Origin: Takakia lepidozioides
Taxonomy: Eukaryota > Streptophyta > Takakiopsida > Takakiales > Takakiaceae
DNA length: 64,000 bases
Direction of reading: 5' to 3'
Assembly: GCA_030704615.1 (NCBI GenBank)
Contig: CM060732.1
Location: forward strand, 34,825,053 to 34,889,052
Below, one piece after another: positions 21,249 through 32,756 of this stretch. The notes under the pieces were generated by a model. The model was given only the letters and a program-made list of their open reading frames with translations, had not been told where the DNA came from and made no database searches. Both the position numbers and the translations under genes were made by a program. The stretch's first letter is position 1. Each line of letters opens with the position of its first letter.

Positions 21249-21941
21249 GGGCAGGGGGCCAGAACACATGAGGGGCTGCCCCTGTGGTGGGGGCAGTGGC
21301 AGCGATAGGTATGGGGGGGCTGAAGCACCTTTGAGTGCCCAAGGCACTCAAGGAGGCGGAGGCGCTCACTAGGTGGAGCCCCGCACACCGGGTTGCGGTG
21401 GGGGTGGTGTAGCTTAGCGGGACTTAGTGGGGGTGGCATAGGACTTACCATGGGGGCGGAGACCTCGTGGTGGGAGTCGTGGGGAGTCTTGGGACTCATC
21501 ACGGTCCATAGGGGCCGTGGTGAGTGGGCCAAGACTCACCGCGACTTATCACCGGGAGTCGAGGGTTTTCGTGGTGGTTCGCCATAAAATGGCATGGCTG
21601 GTTGTGAAACCCTCGCAGACAGCTACAGAAGTATATATAAGGGGAGTAGTGACCCCGAGAACGGTGCAAGCCCGTTGGTGACCAAAAACTAGTGAGTAAG
21701 CGAGCGAGCCGGAAAGCGACCAAAGAGTGGGGAGCTGTTCCGGACTGCCATCTACCAAAGGGAATTCTCCTAGGCCCAAATAGGTGGAGGGTTTAGTGGG
21801 AAGTGAAGGGGGGACCGTTATGTCCCGGTGAGCAGCCGAAGCTCCAAGTTGGCCCGGGCGGCCAGGTTGGGAGTCAGGCGCGCGCAGAAAAGTGAGTAAC
21901 TATGACTTGAAGGGGAGCTTACCGAAGTGAGGTGCGCGACA
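21228..21941 (+). repeat. 5' LTR of the Ty3/gypsy element
   Basis: It begins TGTCGCG and ends CGCGACA, a perfect 7-bp inverted terminal repeat with the canonical TG...CA. It is 714 bp long. A TATA box (TATATATAAGG) lies at about 21632. The LTR is immediately followed by the primer-binding site. No second LTR is in the window to compare. Confidence 0.85.
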
Positions 21942-21943
21942 CT

Positions 21944-21956
21944 TGGTATCAGAGCC
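21944..21956 (+). other. Primer-binding site (initiator Met tRNA type)
   Basis: TGGTATCAGAGCC starts two bases after the LTR end. This is the common plant sequence complementary to the 3' end of initiator methionine tRNA, used to prime minus-strand DNA synthesis. Confidence 0.9.
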
Positions 21957-21996
21957 TAGAGTTCAGTACGCGATCGTCCTTGGGATTGGCCTCATC

Positions 21997-24900
21997 ATGG
22001 GGTCGGGCAAGCCAAAGCGAAAGCGGAGCGGCCCAAAAGATGATGATCCTGGTGAGCCCGATGGGGGCGACGTGTCACCGAAGCGGCCGTTTGAGGAAGC
22101 GACGCAGGTTTCTGAAAGCGAGGCCGCTCAAGAGCGGGAGGAATCCGAGGAGTCGGAGCCCGAGGAATCCGTGAGAGCTCCGACCGACCAACAGATGCCT
22201 CCCATGCCGGCAGCTTTTTGGGAAGGGTTGTTGGCGCAGTTTGGCGGGACGTTGAAAGACGTGTTGAAGGCGGCTAATGCCACTTCCACTAAGGCAAAAC
22301 TTAAGGTGAAGCCTAAGGAACCCGGCACCTTCGAGGGCGTCCGAAATCGGAAGGCACTCAACACCTGGCTCCTGGAGCTAGAGCAGTACTTCCAGGCGGC
22401 CAAGTTGAGTGACGAGGATTGGGTGGAAGTGGCTCCCACCTATTTGAGGGGCTATGCTCAACAATGGTGGCAGAAACGCCTTCACGACCGAGGCCCAAGC
22501 CCAGAAACCTTGAACTGGAGTGGGTTCATGGAATTGATGAAGAGACAGTTTGTGCCCCTCAACGCGTCCTGGCTTGCCCGGGACAAGATGAGGACTTTGA
22601 AGCAAACAGATGACATTCGGGGGTATGTCCAGGCTTTCAATGTGCTGTTGCTCAAAGTCGCGGACATGGCAGAACCAGAAATGGTCTTCAACTTTGTGGC
22701 GGGACTGGCCCCATGGGCCAGGCAGAAGTTGGAGGAGAAGCCACCCAAGACTTTGAACGAGGCAATTGAGAGGGCTGAATGTTTCTCGGATGTCCCTAGG
22801 GGTGAGAGACAAGGCCGTACGGAGCTGAACCACAAGAAGACCCGGCGGGAAGGTGACTCCTTCCGACCGGAAAAGAAGTGGGATAGGCCACGCGGCGACA
22901 ATGGCACGTGGAAATCGAAGGGAGGGCCTTCACACGTCAAGGCGGCACCCGGTGCTTCGAAAGGAAAAGCGGGTGGAGCGGCTTATGGCGGACAGAAGGC
23001 AACCTTTGATGGAGTGTGTTTCAATTGCGGGGAGCCCGGGCACATGGCCAAGAAGTGCACAAAACCTCGACAATTGAACATGACTCGGGCAACCACGGAG
23101 CTGTCGGAAGATACCATCAGTCGCTTGGTGGAAGCGGTGGTCGCCAGGACTTGCAAGGTAGACAACTATTCTTGTGAGTTGTATCAGGAAACTGGCGCCT
23201 TGCGTAAAGAGAGTCAGTTATTGTTCGTGGATGGGATAATATCCGGAACTAACGTGTCGTTGTTGGTGGACACAGGAGCGTCGCACTCCTTCATGACGCC
23301 GGCGGCGGCGCGAAAGTTGGGACTCCCGACAAGTGACCTGGGGGCCTCTATTGAGGTGCGCTCTGCCAAAGGAGAACCTCAGTTGGCGACAAGGTTGGCG
23401 TTTGATGTTCCTCTTCAACTGGGGAGTTGGGAGGGACGTGAGAACTTCACCATCTGCGAGATCGACGGAGTGGATTTCATTTTGGGGATGACCTTTTTGA
23501 GCAAATCCGGAGCGGTCATAGATGGCCGCAAGAGAGTAGTCACGCTGCCATGTGGGAATGGTGGCAAGGTTTTACGAGTGTCAAAAACGCCCAAATCCGT
23601 GGGAGGGCGAATAAACCTTCTGTCAACAAAGGAGTGGGCCGTGGAGGAGGCACACGAGCCCCAATTTTTGCTTTACATTAGAGAAGTGAAAGGAGAAGGC
23701 GATGGGGAGCCGAGCCCAGATTGGATCAAGGGGATTTTGGAGAAATACCAAGATGTGATGCCGGAGGATTTACCAAGCGGCTTGCCACCGCGAAGAGGAG
23801 TTGACCACAAGATTGAGGTGATACCGGGATCGGAACCGCCTGCCAAGGCACCCTACCGGTTGAGCCACAGAGAGTTGGTCGAGCTGAAGACTCAGCTCAA
23901 GGATCTAATGTCAAAGGGGTACATCCGGCCGAGTAAGTCACCTTACGGAGCCCCGGTGCTATTTGCAGACAAGAAGGATGGGACGCTGCGGATGTGTGTC
24001 GATTACAGGGCTCTGAATAAGGTGACTATAAAAAACCGGTACCCTTTGCCAAAGATCGACGACCTCTTCGATCGGTTGGCAGGAGCGAAGTATTTCAGCC
24101 GGATCGACTTGCGCTCCGGCTATCACCAAATTCGGGTGGCGGAAGGAGATGAGGAGAAGACCGCGTGCAGGACAAGGTATGGTTCATATGAGTTCTTGGT
24201 GATGCCTTTTGGGCTCACCAATGCACCAGCGACATTTAGCACGCTGATGAACAGCCTTTTCCAGGAGTGGTTGGATGACTTTGTGATCGTGTACATCGAC
24301 GACATCTTGGTGTACTCAAAAATAAAGGAGGAGCACCTGGAGCACCTGAAAAGGGTGTTCCAAAAATTGCGGGAAGGGAAGCTGTATGCCAAAGCTTCAA
24401 AGTGCGAATTCGGGGTCACAAAAGTGGAGTTCCTGGGGCATGTGATTACACAGGATGGGGTCAAAATGGATGACAGAAAGGTGAGGGCGATCTTGGAGTG
24501 GGAGCCTCCGACTTCGGTCCCGGGAGTGCGATCCTTCCTAGGACTCGCCTCCTATTACCGGAAGTATGTGAGAAATTTCGCCAAGATTGCGGGGCCGCTG
24601 TCAGACCTTCTGTGTAAATCTAAAGTCTGGGCATGGAACACCTTTTGTGGCCAAGCTTTTGCTGAATTGAAGCAGCGGATGGCGGAAGCTCCAGTCTTGA
24701 AAATCCCGGAGTTCGATCTTCCGTTCGAGATACACACAGATGCGTCGGACTTCGTGATTGGGGGTGTACTGATGCAAGATGGACGCCCAGTGGCTTACGA
24801 AAGTAAGAAACTGAATGAAGTGGAGCGACGGTGGCCGACGCACGAGAAAGAGATGAAGGCGGTGGTGCACTGTCTTGAGCTTTGGTGCCACTATATTGGT

Positions 24901-25375
24901 TCCAACCCAGTGAAGGTGTTCACGGACAATGTCACGGTGAAGTATTTTGCCACGCAGCCCAAGTTGTCCCCAAAATAACTTAGGTGGCAAGATACTTTGG
25001 CGGTGTTCGACGTGGATATCCAGTACAAACCGGGACGAGACAACGTGGTGGCCGATGCTTTAAGTAGAAAGCAGCAGCTCTTGTTGGTGTACAAGGGCGA
25101 GACGGCGCTCCAAAGGAAGATCCGGAAGGCTTGCCGGAAGGATGAGCTAGCGAAGTCCGTGATGCAGGACTTGAGGATGGGGGTTAAATCGCAGTTCCAC
25201 TTGCAAAATGGACTGCTCCGGTATAAGCAAAAGCGTCTCTACGTGCCGAAGGGAGGATCAGAGATAGCCTCTTGAGAGAATGCCATGATAGCCCGCTTGC
25301 GGGCCACGGCGGAGCCAAGCGCACTGCGGCACTCTTGAAGAAAGAGTATTTCTGGCCCAAACTTTCGTCCACATT
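21997..25375 (+). pseudogene. Ty3/gypsy gag-pol polyprotein
   Basis: ATG at 21997 ([12 protein letters not shown]) is the first ATG in the frame. Domains in order are gag (about residues 60-270, including [15 protein letters not shown]), zinc knuckle [14 protein letters not shown], aspartic protease VDTGASHSF, reverse transcriptase with [24 protein letters not shown] and the YIDD catalytic box, and RNase H with [16 protein letters not shown]-to-TAA type stop at 24976-24978 interrupts RNase H, and the frame then resumes (DVDIQYKPGRDNVVADALSR). A one-base shift near 25265 precedes the integrase H2C2 start (RECHDSPLAGHGG). It is inactive but decayed very little, so the insertion is probably young. 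Confidence 0.92.
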
Positions 25376-25700
25376 TATGAGAAGACTCCAATTTGCTACC
25401 AATACATTGTCAGTGTTCTGCAAATGTGATGCCTTTACAAGATTGCTAGTTCTGTGTCCCAGTGGGAAGGGTCCTATTGCACATTCCAGCATTTGCATAC
25501 TGCACCTTATGCAAACAGCAATCCATACGACAAAGGACACGTCCCAGCATACTGGCAGTGAATTGCAAAAAACCTTAACAGAAGATTATCCAAGCATGTA
25601 TATTCCCCATATGGCATAGGGAAGCTACTTGATTTCTGAATCAAAATGTATGTGCCATGAGTGTCGGCGAGTCGAAACATGTCTACTCTAGCATGCAAGA
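25376..25700. other. Spacer after the truncated element
   Basis: Sequence switches abruptly from integrase coding to non-coding at about 25375. Nothing recognisable until the minus-strand ORF. Confidence 0.5.
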
Positions 25701-25701
25701 C

Positions 25702-26253
25702 CTATGGTCCCCTCGCCCAAGAAGAAGGAACTCGAACTGGCCTCTCAAGGACCTCCTGAGTGACCGGGTGCTGATATTTGAACAAAATGTCAGCGGTTTC
25801 TATCGCCCGGTTGAAACTAACGAGGATGTCGTGTTTATCGATAGCGCCCCTTTGGTAGAAGCACATTTTCACAGTGGGCCCTGTGTTCCCCTCCTCCTCA
25901 TCCTCATAACTGAAGAGAATGTCCCCACTTTCCGAGCCAGTCCGTCCACGCGTGAAGTTTTCACCTATGCACTCATCATACGTCCACTCGCAACAATTCC
26001 ACTGATACAGCAACGCTGTGCGTGATCTGTTCGTCTCCCACTCAAGCGGAAAGTCCAGGTCCGTGATGCGTAGGAACCACCTGCTCCCCAGCCGGGGTCC
26101 AGGAGAATCGTGCAATCCTGGAAGAAACTCCATTGCTCTCAGCTGGACAAGACGAGGATCGTCCCTGTAAACATCTAGGAAGACAATGATGTCGTCTGCT
26201 TTCGGGACAATGACTCCCGTCTGGCGTCGATAGATGTGATTCGGGCATGACAT
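25702..26253 (-). CDS. Unrecognised 183-residue ORF downstream of array 2
   Basis: ATG at 26253 (MSCPNHIYRRQTG) is preferred, although the frame is open a little further upstream. The protein has a hydrophobic N-terminal core (VIVPKADDIIVFLDVY), an aromatic middle (WFLRITDLDFPLEW, LLYQWNCCEWTYDECIGENF), an acidic linker (SYEDEEEGN) and a basic tail ending SSWARGP. It has no signal peptide or membrane helix. No family is recognised. It lies 250 bp from array 2, a spacing like that between array 1 and the ORF at 20625, and points towards that ORF. This suggests the two array-ORF pairs form one unit. Confidence 0.5.
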   Translation of the reverse strand: MSCPNHIYRRQTGVIVPKADDIIVFLDVYRDDPRLVQLRAMEFLPGLHDSPGPRLGSRWFLRITDLDFPLEWETNRSRTALLYQWNCCEWTYDECIGENFTRGRTGSESGDILFSYEDEEEGNTGPTVKMCFYQRGAIDKHDILVSFNRAIETADILFKYQHPVTQEVLERPVRVPSSWARGP

Positions 26254-26489
26254 GGCTTCACGACACAGCAAGATCTCAGAGCAGGGAGGAGATGGGCACA
26301 ACAGAGAAGAGTGAAGAGCAAAATGAGAGCGAGGCCGGCGGAAGAGGGATATATCATTGCTGCACTGCCAATGTCGTATGCGGCGGAACTTCTATTTCCT
26401 CCGACATGTGTGCTTTAATTAGACAAATCCGCACCAGTTTCAGGAGAGTTTGCAAAAATCCCTCACCGTAAGGCGGGTATTTGCTCTCC

Positions 26490-26980
26490 GGAGCCCAATT
26501 TCGGCGCCGTTATTGGATGGACTGCGGAAGCTTCAGCCGAGAATTTTGTTTCCGGAGCCCAATTTCGGCGCCGTTATTGGTTGCACTCCCCAGCCTTCAG
26601 CCGGGTATTTGGTTTCCGGACCCCAATTTCGGCGCCGTTATCGGCTGCACTCCGGTGGCTTCAGCCGAGTATTTGGTTTCCGGGGCCAATTTCGGCGCCG
26701 TTATTGGCTGCACTCCGGAGGCTTCAGCCGAGTATTTGGTTGGCGGAGCCCAATTTCAGCACCGTTATTGGCTTCACTCCCGAGCCTTCAGCCGACTATT
26801 TCTTTTCCTGTGCCCAATTACGGCGCCGTTATACCCAACCTTCCTACACTTCTGCAACTGTACTATCCACGGTTATAGGTCGCCATTGCGTTTTCGGAGT
26901 CTGCAAACCCGGATCCTAATTCCGCTTGCGTCTCTGTCTCTGGGATAATTTCGGTGCCGTTATTGCCCAGAATTCAGTTT
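26490..26980. repeat. Tandem array 2: 64-bp units sharing the GGCGCC core
   Basis: The core starts at 26503, 26567, 26631, 26694, 26758, 26822 and 26953, with a decayed unit near 26885. The intervals are 63-64 bp and then twice 65. Each unit has CCAATTTCGGCGCCG followed by TTATTGG, so the core is flanked by CCAAT and ATTGG. The rest of the unit is better conserved than in array 1 (CTTCAGCCGAGTATTTGGTT). The core AATTTCGGCGCCG is the same as in array 1. Confidence 0.95.
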
Positions 26981-26989
26981 TTCTATGAC

Positions 26990-27740
26990 CTGGCCTGGCG
27001 GTCCATGAGCCTGGGCTCCAAGTCATGAGCGGACACTGGTACTTATGAGCGGAGTGCTTCCAGCATGAGCGTGGAAATCTTCGAAAACCTTCTCTTGTTA
27101 TACTACTTTCGATTATTTTATAGTTTTGGGCCCGAAAAAAATCTGCCGAAATTCGAAGTGTGTTACTTTGCGGCTCATGGGTGAGCCATGCCCGCTCATG
27201 AGCTCATGAGCTCATGGAATAGCAACCCCCGTGTGGATTCCCCATGGCGTGGGGTGCACTTGGCTCGACTTAATATATGAGTGATGTTTTCATGTGCAAG
27301 TGTGTGAGTTTGAGAGAGCTTGTATGCTTGTATTATTCATTTCCTTATCACTCGAGAAAGATCAGTTCGAGTCTGTGAGTGCCAGGTTCGAGTTAGTTGT
27401 AGCACTTGTGTTTTCAGATCATGAGAAACGGTTCAGCCTATAGTGGAGGGAGCCGTGCATGAGCCTATCCAAAGTGGATAGAGTGCAAAGGCGAACATGT
27501 TGCAGGTTTGCCATGGATAGAGAAGCGGGTAGCCTATGTTGAAGAGCGGCGTTGCATAGCTCAACGCTATGGCAACCGAGTTTGGGCTTCTAGTGTGAAG
27601 CGGAGGAGATGTTGGCCACGAGTGGGCGAACTGGTGGTTGCCTTCTTCAGCTGCATGCCGAGTCTGCTTGTTGGGTCTGCCCGGCAAGCTGATCTGCTGG
27701 GGCCCACAATATGCACATAAAGCATTAGTTATTGCAAAGA
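26990..27740. other. No gene seen; CATGAGC-rich segment
   Basis: Words such as CATGAGCGG and GCTCATGAGC recur between 27000 and 27215. Nothing else is supportable. Confidence 0.45.
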
Positions 27741-27749
27741 TTTGTAAAA

Positions 27750-27850
27750 AGCGGTGGGTAGTGTGGTGGTTAAGAGCACTAAATGATAAGAGCAAGGTGT
27801 GGTGTTCAAATCTTGATATATTGTATGCAATAACGTGTGTTATTAAATAT
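27750..27850 (+). repeat. Candidate tRNA-derived SINE head
   Basis: TGGTGGTTAAGAGCACT at 27764-27780 resembles a tRNA A box. GTGTTCAAATCTTG at 27802-27815 fits the B box, at the spacing of an internal RNA polymerase III promoter. No clover-leaf can be folded, so it is not called a tRNA gene. The body and tail are unclear. Confidence 0.4.
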
Positions 27851-27869
27851 ATATTTTGTCGAATGGTCT

Positions 27870-28035
27870 GCCGGTCTGGAGGGTCCAAGCAGGTTTGTTG
27901 GAGGGGGGTCTGCTTGGAGGGTCTGCCCAGTCTGCTGGAGAGGTGCCAGTCCGCTCGTCGGTCTGGAGGGTCTGCTAGAAGGTTGGAGTCGGTCTGTTGG
28001 AGGGTCTGCCCAGTCCGCTAGAAGGTCCGCCACGG
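27870..28035. repeat. GGTCTGCC / GTCCGCT repeat cluster
   Basis: The words GGTCTGCCCAGTCTGC, GTCTGGAGGGTCTGC and CAGTCCGCTAGAAGGTC recur in irregular order. The same vocabulary returns, on either strand, at 61600-61720 and 62580-63060. Confidence 0.65.
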
Positions 28036-28317
28036 TAGATTAACAAGGACTTAGAAAAATTTCAGAATCTCGTCGACCCGGTGAATGGGCGGTGGGCTTA
28101 TGAGCTCACCCCAATTGTCTGGCAGGGCCCGCCCATGCATTCATGACCCTATTATTAAACAATGAGAGGCTATATATATATGGCTAGATGACTTGTTGAT
28201 CCACCATCTAATGCAACCATACATTTCAATGGATTAAGCTAAATATGGGCTAACAGAGAAACATGCAGCCACCTCGTGAGCATGCCACGAGACCAAGCCC
28301 AGCTATGCTGTTCCCTA

Positions 28318-28465
28318 TATTGCTGCTGATGGATGAACAATAATGTGGTTGCTGCTGATGGATGAACAGTGATATGGATCGATGACCACACTCCGCTGCT
28401 GATGGATATGTGGATGGATGACCAGACTTTGCTGCTGATGGATGAACAGATATGGATGGAGGAGC
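28318..28465. repeat. Short irregular repeat of GCTGCTGATGGATGA
   Basis: Four copies near 28321, 28349, 28395 and 28430. Spacing is irregular. No coding meaning is evident. Confidence 0.65.
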
Positions 28466-28469
28466 AGCC

Positions 28470-30110
28470 GGTGGGTGAACGAATGAGATTGGGTTGGGGA
28501 TGGATAAATGTGCGGTACGGAGTGGTGCATCGCAGCGGGCGTGCTGTAGGAGCGCGGAGCCCTTCTTTCATTCAATGCGCCCCCACCATTATCTCTGAAA
28601 GCACTTCGTAGGGACCAGGAATATTGAGGTCACCAGTTTGGAAGCGAAAGTTCGGCTATGGCGGTGGGGGCTACTTAGGTCTGGAGCTCGGTTTTGGGAT
28701 CCCAAAACCCTACTAATTTTGTCTTAACAGACTTCTTATGTTTCTCCCTGTACCGTATGCCACATACTTACCGTCAGGTACCAAGTTTGAATGTGCGGGT
28801 TGGATCGTCGTCAGTGATGTGTGGCAACGCAAGATGTTTGCAGTGGAGGTACACACGAGAAGCATCGCAGTTGGTGAGGGCTGAGCTGCAGCGCACTCAC
28901 TCACGCTCAGATCAGGCGTAAGATCTTCAGCGGGATGCTTGGAGATGCTAGTATATGCTGCAGCGTGGTCAAGCCTTGACTATTCTTCTGCTTAACAAGT
29001 ATATTTTGTGATCTAGATACCCAAAGCTTGAAGTTATATCTCCCAGAGGGCTTGTGAGTTGTAACTGACAAGCGCAGGGATTTGAACCCACTTCAATCAG
29101 TTGGGTCCTCATCATGCTGCAAGATGATGGCAATTAATTTCACAAGGAATGTGAGTGGAGATGAGAAGGACAGCTGTTTGGACGCTTAGGTGAAAAGCAA
29201 GCACTGTTCTATCCACCTCCAACCCATACCCAAACTCTCCAAGCTAGCCGCCCGTGTCTACAGCTTTGAAAGCCGAGCTCGCCGAGCTCCAAGACCCAGC
29301 TCCTTCAAGACAGCCGTAGACGAAGTTGTGATGAGAAAGCCCCTGAGAAGGCGCGATGTTGGCGTAGTCTTCACCTCCTCCTTCGCCATTCGTAACTGAT
29401 CTAATCACCGTCTTCAGCGTAGCTTTCATATCCCGAACTTGCGATTCATCTCTTTGGTTATTTGCCAGTTGTATTACATTTTTTTGCAGTTTTGCAGTGG
29501 AGTACAAGCATCCGAATATGAATGTGAGCCGAAATGAAATTCAAACTTGGAATATTCCAGAAGCCCTGAAGAGTTAGGTGATACGACAAATAGCTCCTTT
29601 CCAACTTCCTAATAGACAAGCAAGCAAGCCCCACAGCAAAATACTGCGAGCTTCCAAACATGACTAGCGAGCATGCAGACCCCACCTGCAATCAAAACTT
29701 TTCAAGTCATGTGCGAATCAAAGAGGGGCTTCCATCACCCTTGCTAGTCCCACAATCTCACAATGTGAAAAGTGAGGCGATTTTCGATTTCCGTTATCCT
29801 CCAGTTCCACCATGCCCATCTTTAGTGCTCCCGGGTCCTACATGTCCTTCTTCGATCTACACAAAAGCAACGCTGTCTACCTCACCAGAGATTTTCATGA
29901 GTGCCCAAGATGCAAGGAAGGACCCACTATGGATTTGATTGCAGCATCATGTGGGTATCGTGTACCGTGTTATATCTTTCTTTCTCATAAAAGATAGGGA
30001 TGTATCATTCCGTAGAGATGGTTGTTCTTTCCAAGAATATTCTATTGACATATTCCTGAATATTATTCTAGGATATTCCACTTATGCATTCCCTATAAGT
30101 GAAAGGGATT
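28470..30110. other. No gene seen
   Basis: Several short frames exist (for example 29812-29997, with CPRCKEGPTMDL) but none belongs to a family I recognise. A T-arm-like string on the minus strand (AGGGATTTGAACCCA at 29077-29091) hints at another SINE relic. Confidence 0.4.
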
Positions 30111-30119
30111 ACCAGCAGC

Positions 30120-30240
30120 TAAGTACTAGCTTAATTGGATACTGTAGTGCAAAAATTTCACTGTCTCTTACAGGGGGTTCGAGCCCAATGAGTCAGAGTC
30201 AAAATCGTTTTTTTGTTTTTATGTTTTTTTTTTTTTTTTT
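30120..30240 (+). repeat. Candidate tRNA-derived SINE
   Basis: A-box-like TAGCTTAATTGG at 30127-30138 and B-box-like GGTTCGAGCCC at 30176-30186, then a T-rich tail (30210-30240). The spacing suits a polymerase III promoter. There is no acceptor stem, so it is not a tRNA gene. Confidence 0.5.
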
Positions 30241-30244
30241 CTTG

Positions 30245-32756
30245 GAGAAAAGAGTCAGGGTACTTAAGAAAAAAAAAGTTAGGTTTACCTGTGAATTTAC
30301 AGAGCGTACTGCTGTACGCATGGAGGGCACTGTGGACGGTTGAAGGATTGAACACAGGATCACTCTGTACAGAAGGTAGGTGGGGCGCTCCACAAACCTG
30401 GCATGCAGTGAATCGAGGAGCCCCCGCCAGATAATCGAATCACTATTTTACTATTTGCCTCGCAGGGGCTGACAACTACTACTCAGATAGGAATCGAGTT
30501 GAAAGTTCTCAGCGCCTAGTTAGTGTGCAGGATTCGAACACAAGCCCTCTGACATGGTGGGGTAGAAAGCAGCGGCAAAAGCAGCTCGCTTGCAGCGCAC
30601 AAGCAGCTCCGTAGCTGCGTTTGGTGCAGCAAAGGACGTCCGTCCTTCCGCCGCGCACTTCAATCAATTCTCTCTGACTACGATGAATGTCATCATAATC
30701 ATCGAGTGGTTGTGCAGTGAGATGGATGAATGTCGGTCACTAATCCTCGCTGTTTGGTAGTTGGCAAGTTAGATGGGAAGTTGGGAACTGTTTTGTCGTG
30801 GATGTAGAAGTCCTCCAGGATGATTTCTGTAAGTTGGGATGGTCGGCGTGAGCAGGCGAGTACTGTACTGTGCTGCGTTGCCTCTGCATACTATCATTCA
30901 CTCTGCTTTTTGGAGCTGTATTTTATTTTCCTGTCATTTTTTGCTCACTTTTTTCTGAAAAATGTGTTTCAGTGAACCCAATTGGATCATAAACTACAAT
31001 ACACACAACAAAAAACCAAAGCTCAAGTTCTTTAAACTATTTGGAGTCTTCATATACATATATGACGCCAACCAGAGTTAGTTTGCCTCCCCTTTCGAGG
31101 TGGAGACTATATCTAGAATGCAGTCCCCAAAGAGCGCAACTATCTTATGCGTAAACCATGAGGCACTCTAAATCGTTTCGCCTATGTTTCCCATTGATAT
31201 TCTGACTCGTCGATAAGAAGAAGAAAGAGAAGAAGACTGTGGTAGAAACCGGCGTAACTAAGAGCCACTTCGCGTCACGCTATTCTCACTCGCCCTAATT
31301 GCGACCCTCGGCCTGTCTTTAGTTCGTAAATAAAGGAGCAGTCTAAAATATTGAAATTAGAGCCACCTCAATATGCTACCAGGATGATTCCAGGCTCAAA
31401 TCCTGCTACTTAGTTGTGTGAGCTGAATATGCCAACTCTCTTTCCATTGGAGCCTTCTCGAGTTTACTCTGAAAGAGGTTTTTTTTCACTCTAATTATGG
31501 GGAGGGGGGGGAAAATTAAGGTGAGCGGCTGTTTCCCTTTCTAAGTGGCAAGTTCCGAAATTAAAGGGTCTCCGCTCCCTTTTCCAAAGACGAGAAAATT
31601 AGTATCCCTGCAATAAGGAGGTGCAAAAAGGATCCTGTGGTGAGATGCTCGGAAGATGCTGCACACTAGTTACTTGGACCGCGGTCGAGCTTAGGTGGCC
31701 GCGCGTGGAGCGGACACGTCACGATTAACTGCAGTTAGGGGTGGCGCCTTGGATGCAAATGCTGCCCGTTACGGCTTAGCGTGCCACCTCAGCCGTCGTC
31801 TCCCACGTCGCCCTCGGATGCACCCCTTCGCCTCTCCCGAACCTTCATAATCGTCTCTGCCGCAGAGTGTAATCTCGTCACTTGCATGCATGTTGCGGCC
31901 CTACTCCTGTTTCGTGGAGTGCTCTCAACGTTGATTTCTTCCTGCATTCTTTCTCTCATTTTCCCCGTTGTCTCTCGTCTTTTCTGCGCTCAGATGGGGC
32001 CCGAGTGCTCGCCACCAGCGGTTTCAACTGTTTCCTCAATGCCCTTACTTGTTTCATTCATGCCGTAAGCTGTAATGTCAATTTCAGTGCTATTAGGTGT
32101 GAAGTATTCAGAGGTCATCTTTTCTTCCATTTCCTAGTCTTTTCTCTTCTCTTTGATGTGCCACACCCTGAATTCAGTGAGTTCCAACTTCATCCGATGC
32201 TTTGATTCGTTAATCCTCTTTGCTCTTGCATTTGGAGAGTTTCCTATCCTCTGTTGGACTTTTTTGATTGAACAAACTTTTTACGAAGGTTCCGCCCTTC
32301 CCGTTCATCACTTTCTTGTGTCATTCAGGCTCAAGAGTGCAACTGGTTGTTCCTGACCTTGTTAGATAATTCGAAAGCTCCTGGACCTTCTAAGAGTTAT
32401 TTGTCTTGAATATTGTTGATGCATTAATTTCTTGGTTGGTTCAGTTACAAAGAACGTTGCCAGGAAACACTTAGACTTCTTGATCCCTCCAAATTTTATA
32501 TTAGATAGTTAGTCAAGCTATGATATTTGGAGTGTGGGGCACTGGGAAGTTTAGTTCAGGTAGATTAGTTTCTAGTTCGGGTAGATTGGTTTCTAGACAG
32601 TTCTCGTGGTGGGGAGGCCATGAAGTTGTTGCTTTATCTTCAGTGAAAGGCTCCCGGAAGCGTCGTCAACACATTGAAGTCACAGTGCTCTAACACGCTA
32701 ACGGTGGGACTCTTCCGGAAACACGATTGGATCTCTGCAAAGAGAGATCGGAGAAA
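30245..32756. other. Intergenic; probable upstream region of the following gene
   Basis: Contains T-arm-like strings at 30529-30541 (minus) and about 31393 (plus), and a shared motif GGCGTAACTAAGAGCCAC at 31251-31268. The segment 31720-31900 is GC-rich, and short Ser/Leu frames follow. It may hold the promoter and 5' untranslated exon of the gene starting at 32757, but I cannot place them. Confidence 0.35.

Larger units (their letters stand above)
21228..25375 (+). mobile_element. Ty3/gypsy retrotransposon, 3'-truncated
   Basis: Order: 5' LTR, tRNA-type primer site, gag, protease, RT, RNase H, and the start of integrase. The similarity ends at about 25375, a few codons after the integrase zinc-finger region, and neither the integrase core nor a 3' LTR is present. 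The element inserted into the ORF that begins at 20625. Confidence 0.9.

Noticed and set aside
29077-29091. tRNA gene suggested by the T-arm-like string
   Set aside because: No acceptor stem, D arm or anticodon arm can be formed around it or around the similar strings at 30529, 31393, 52485 and 55641.
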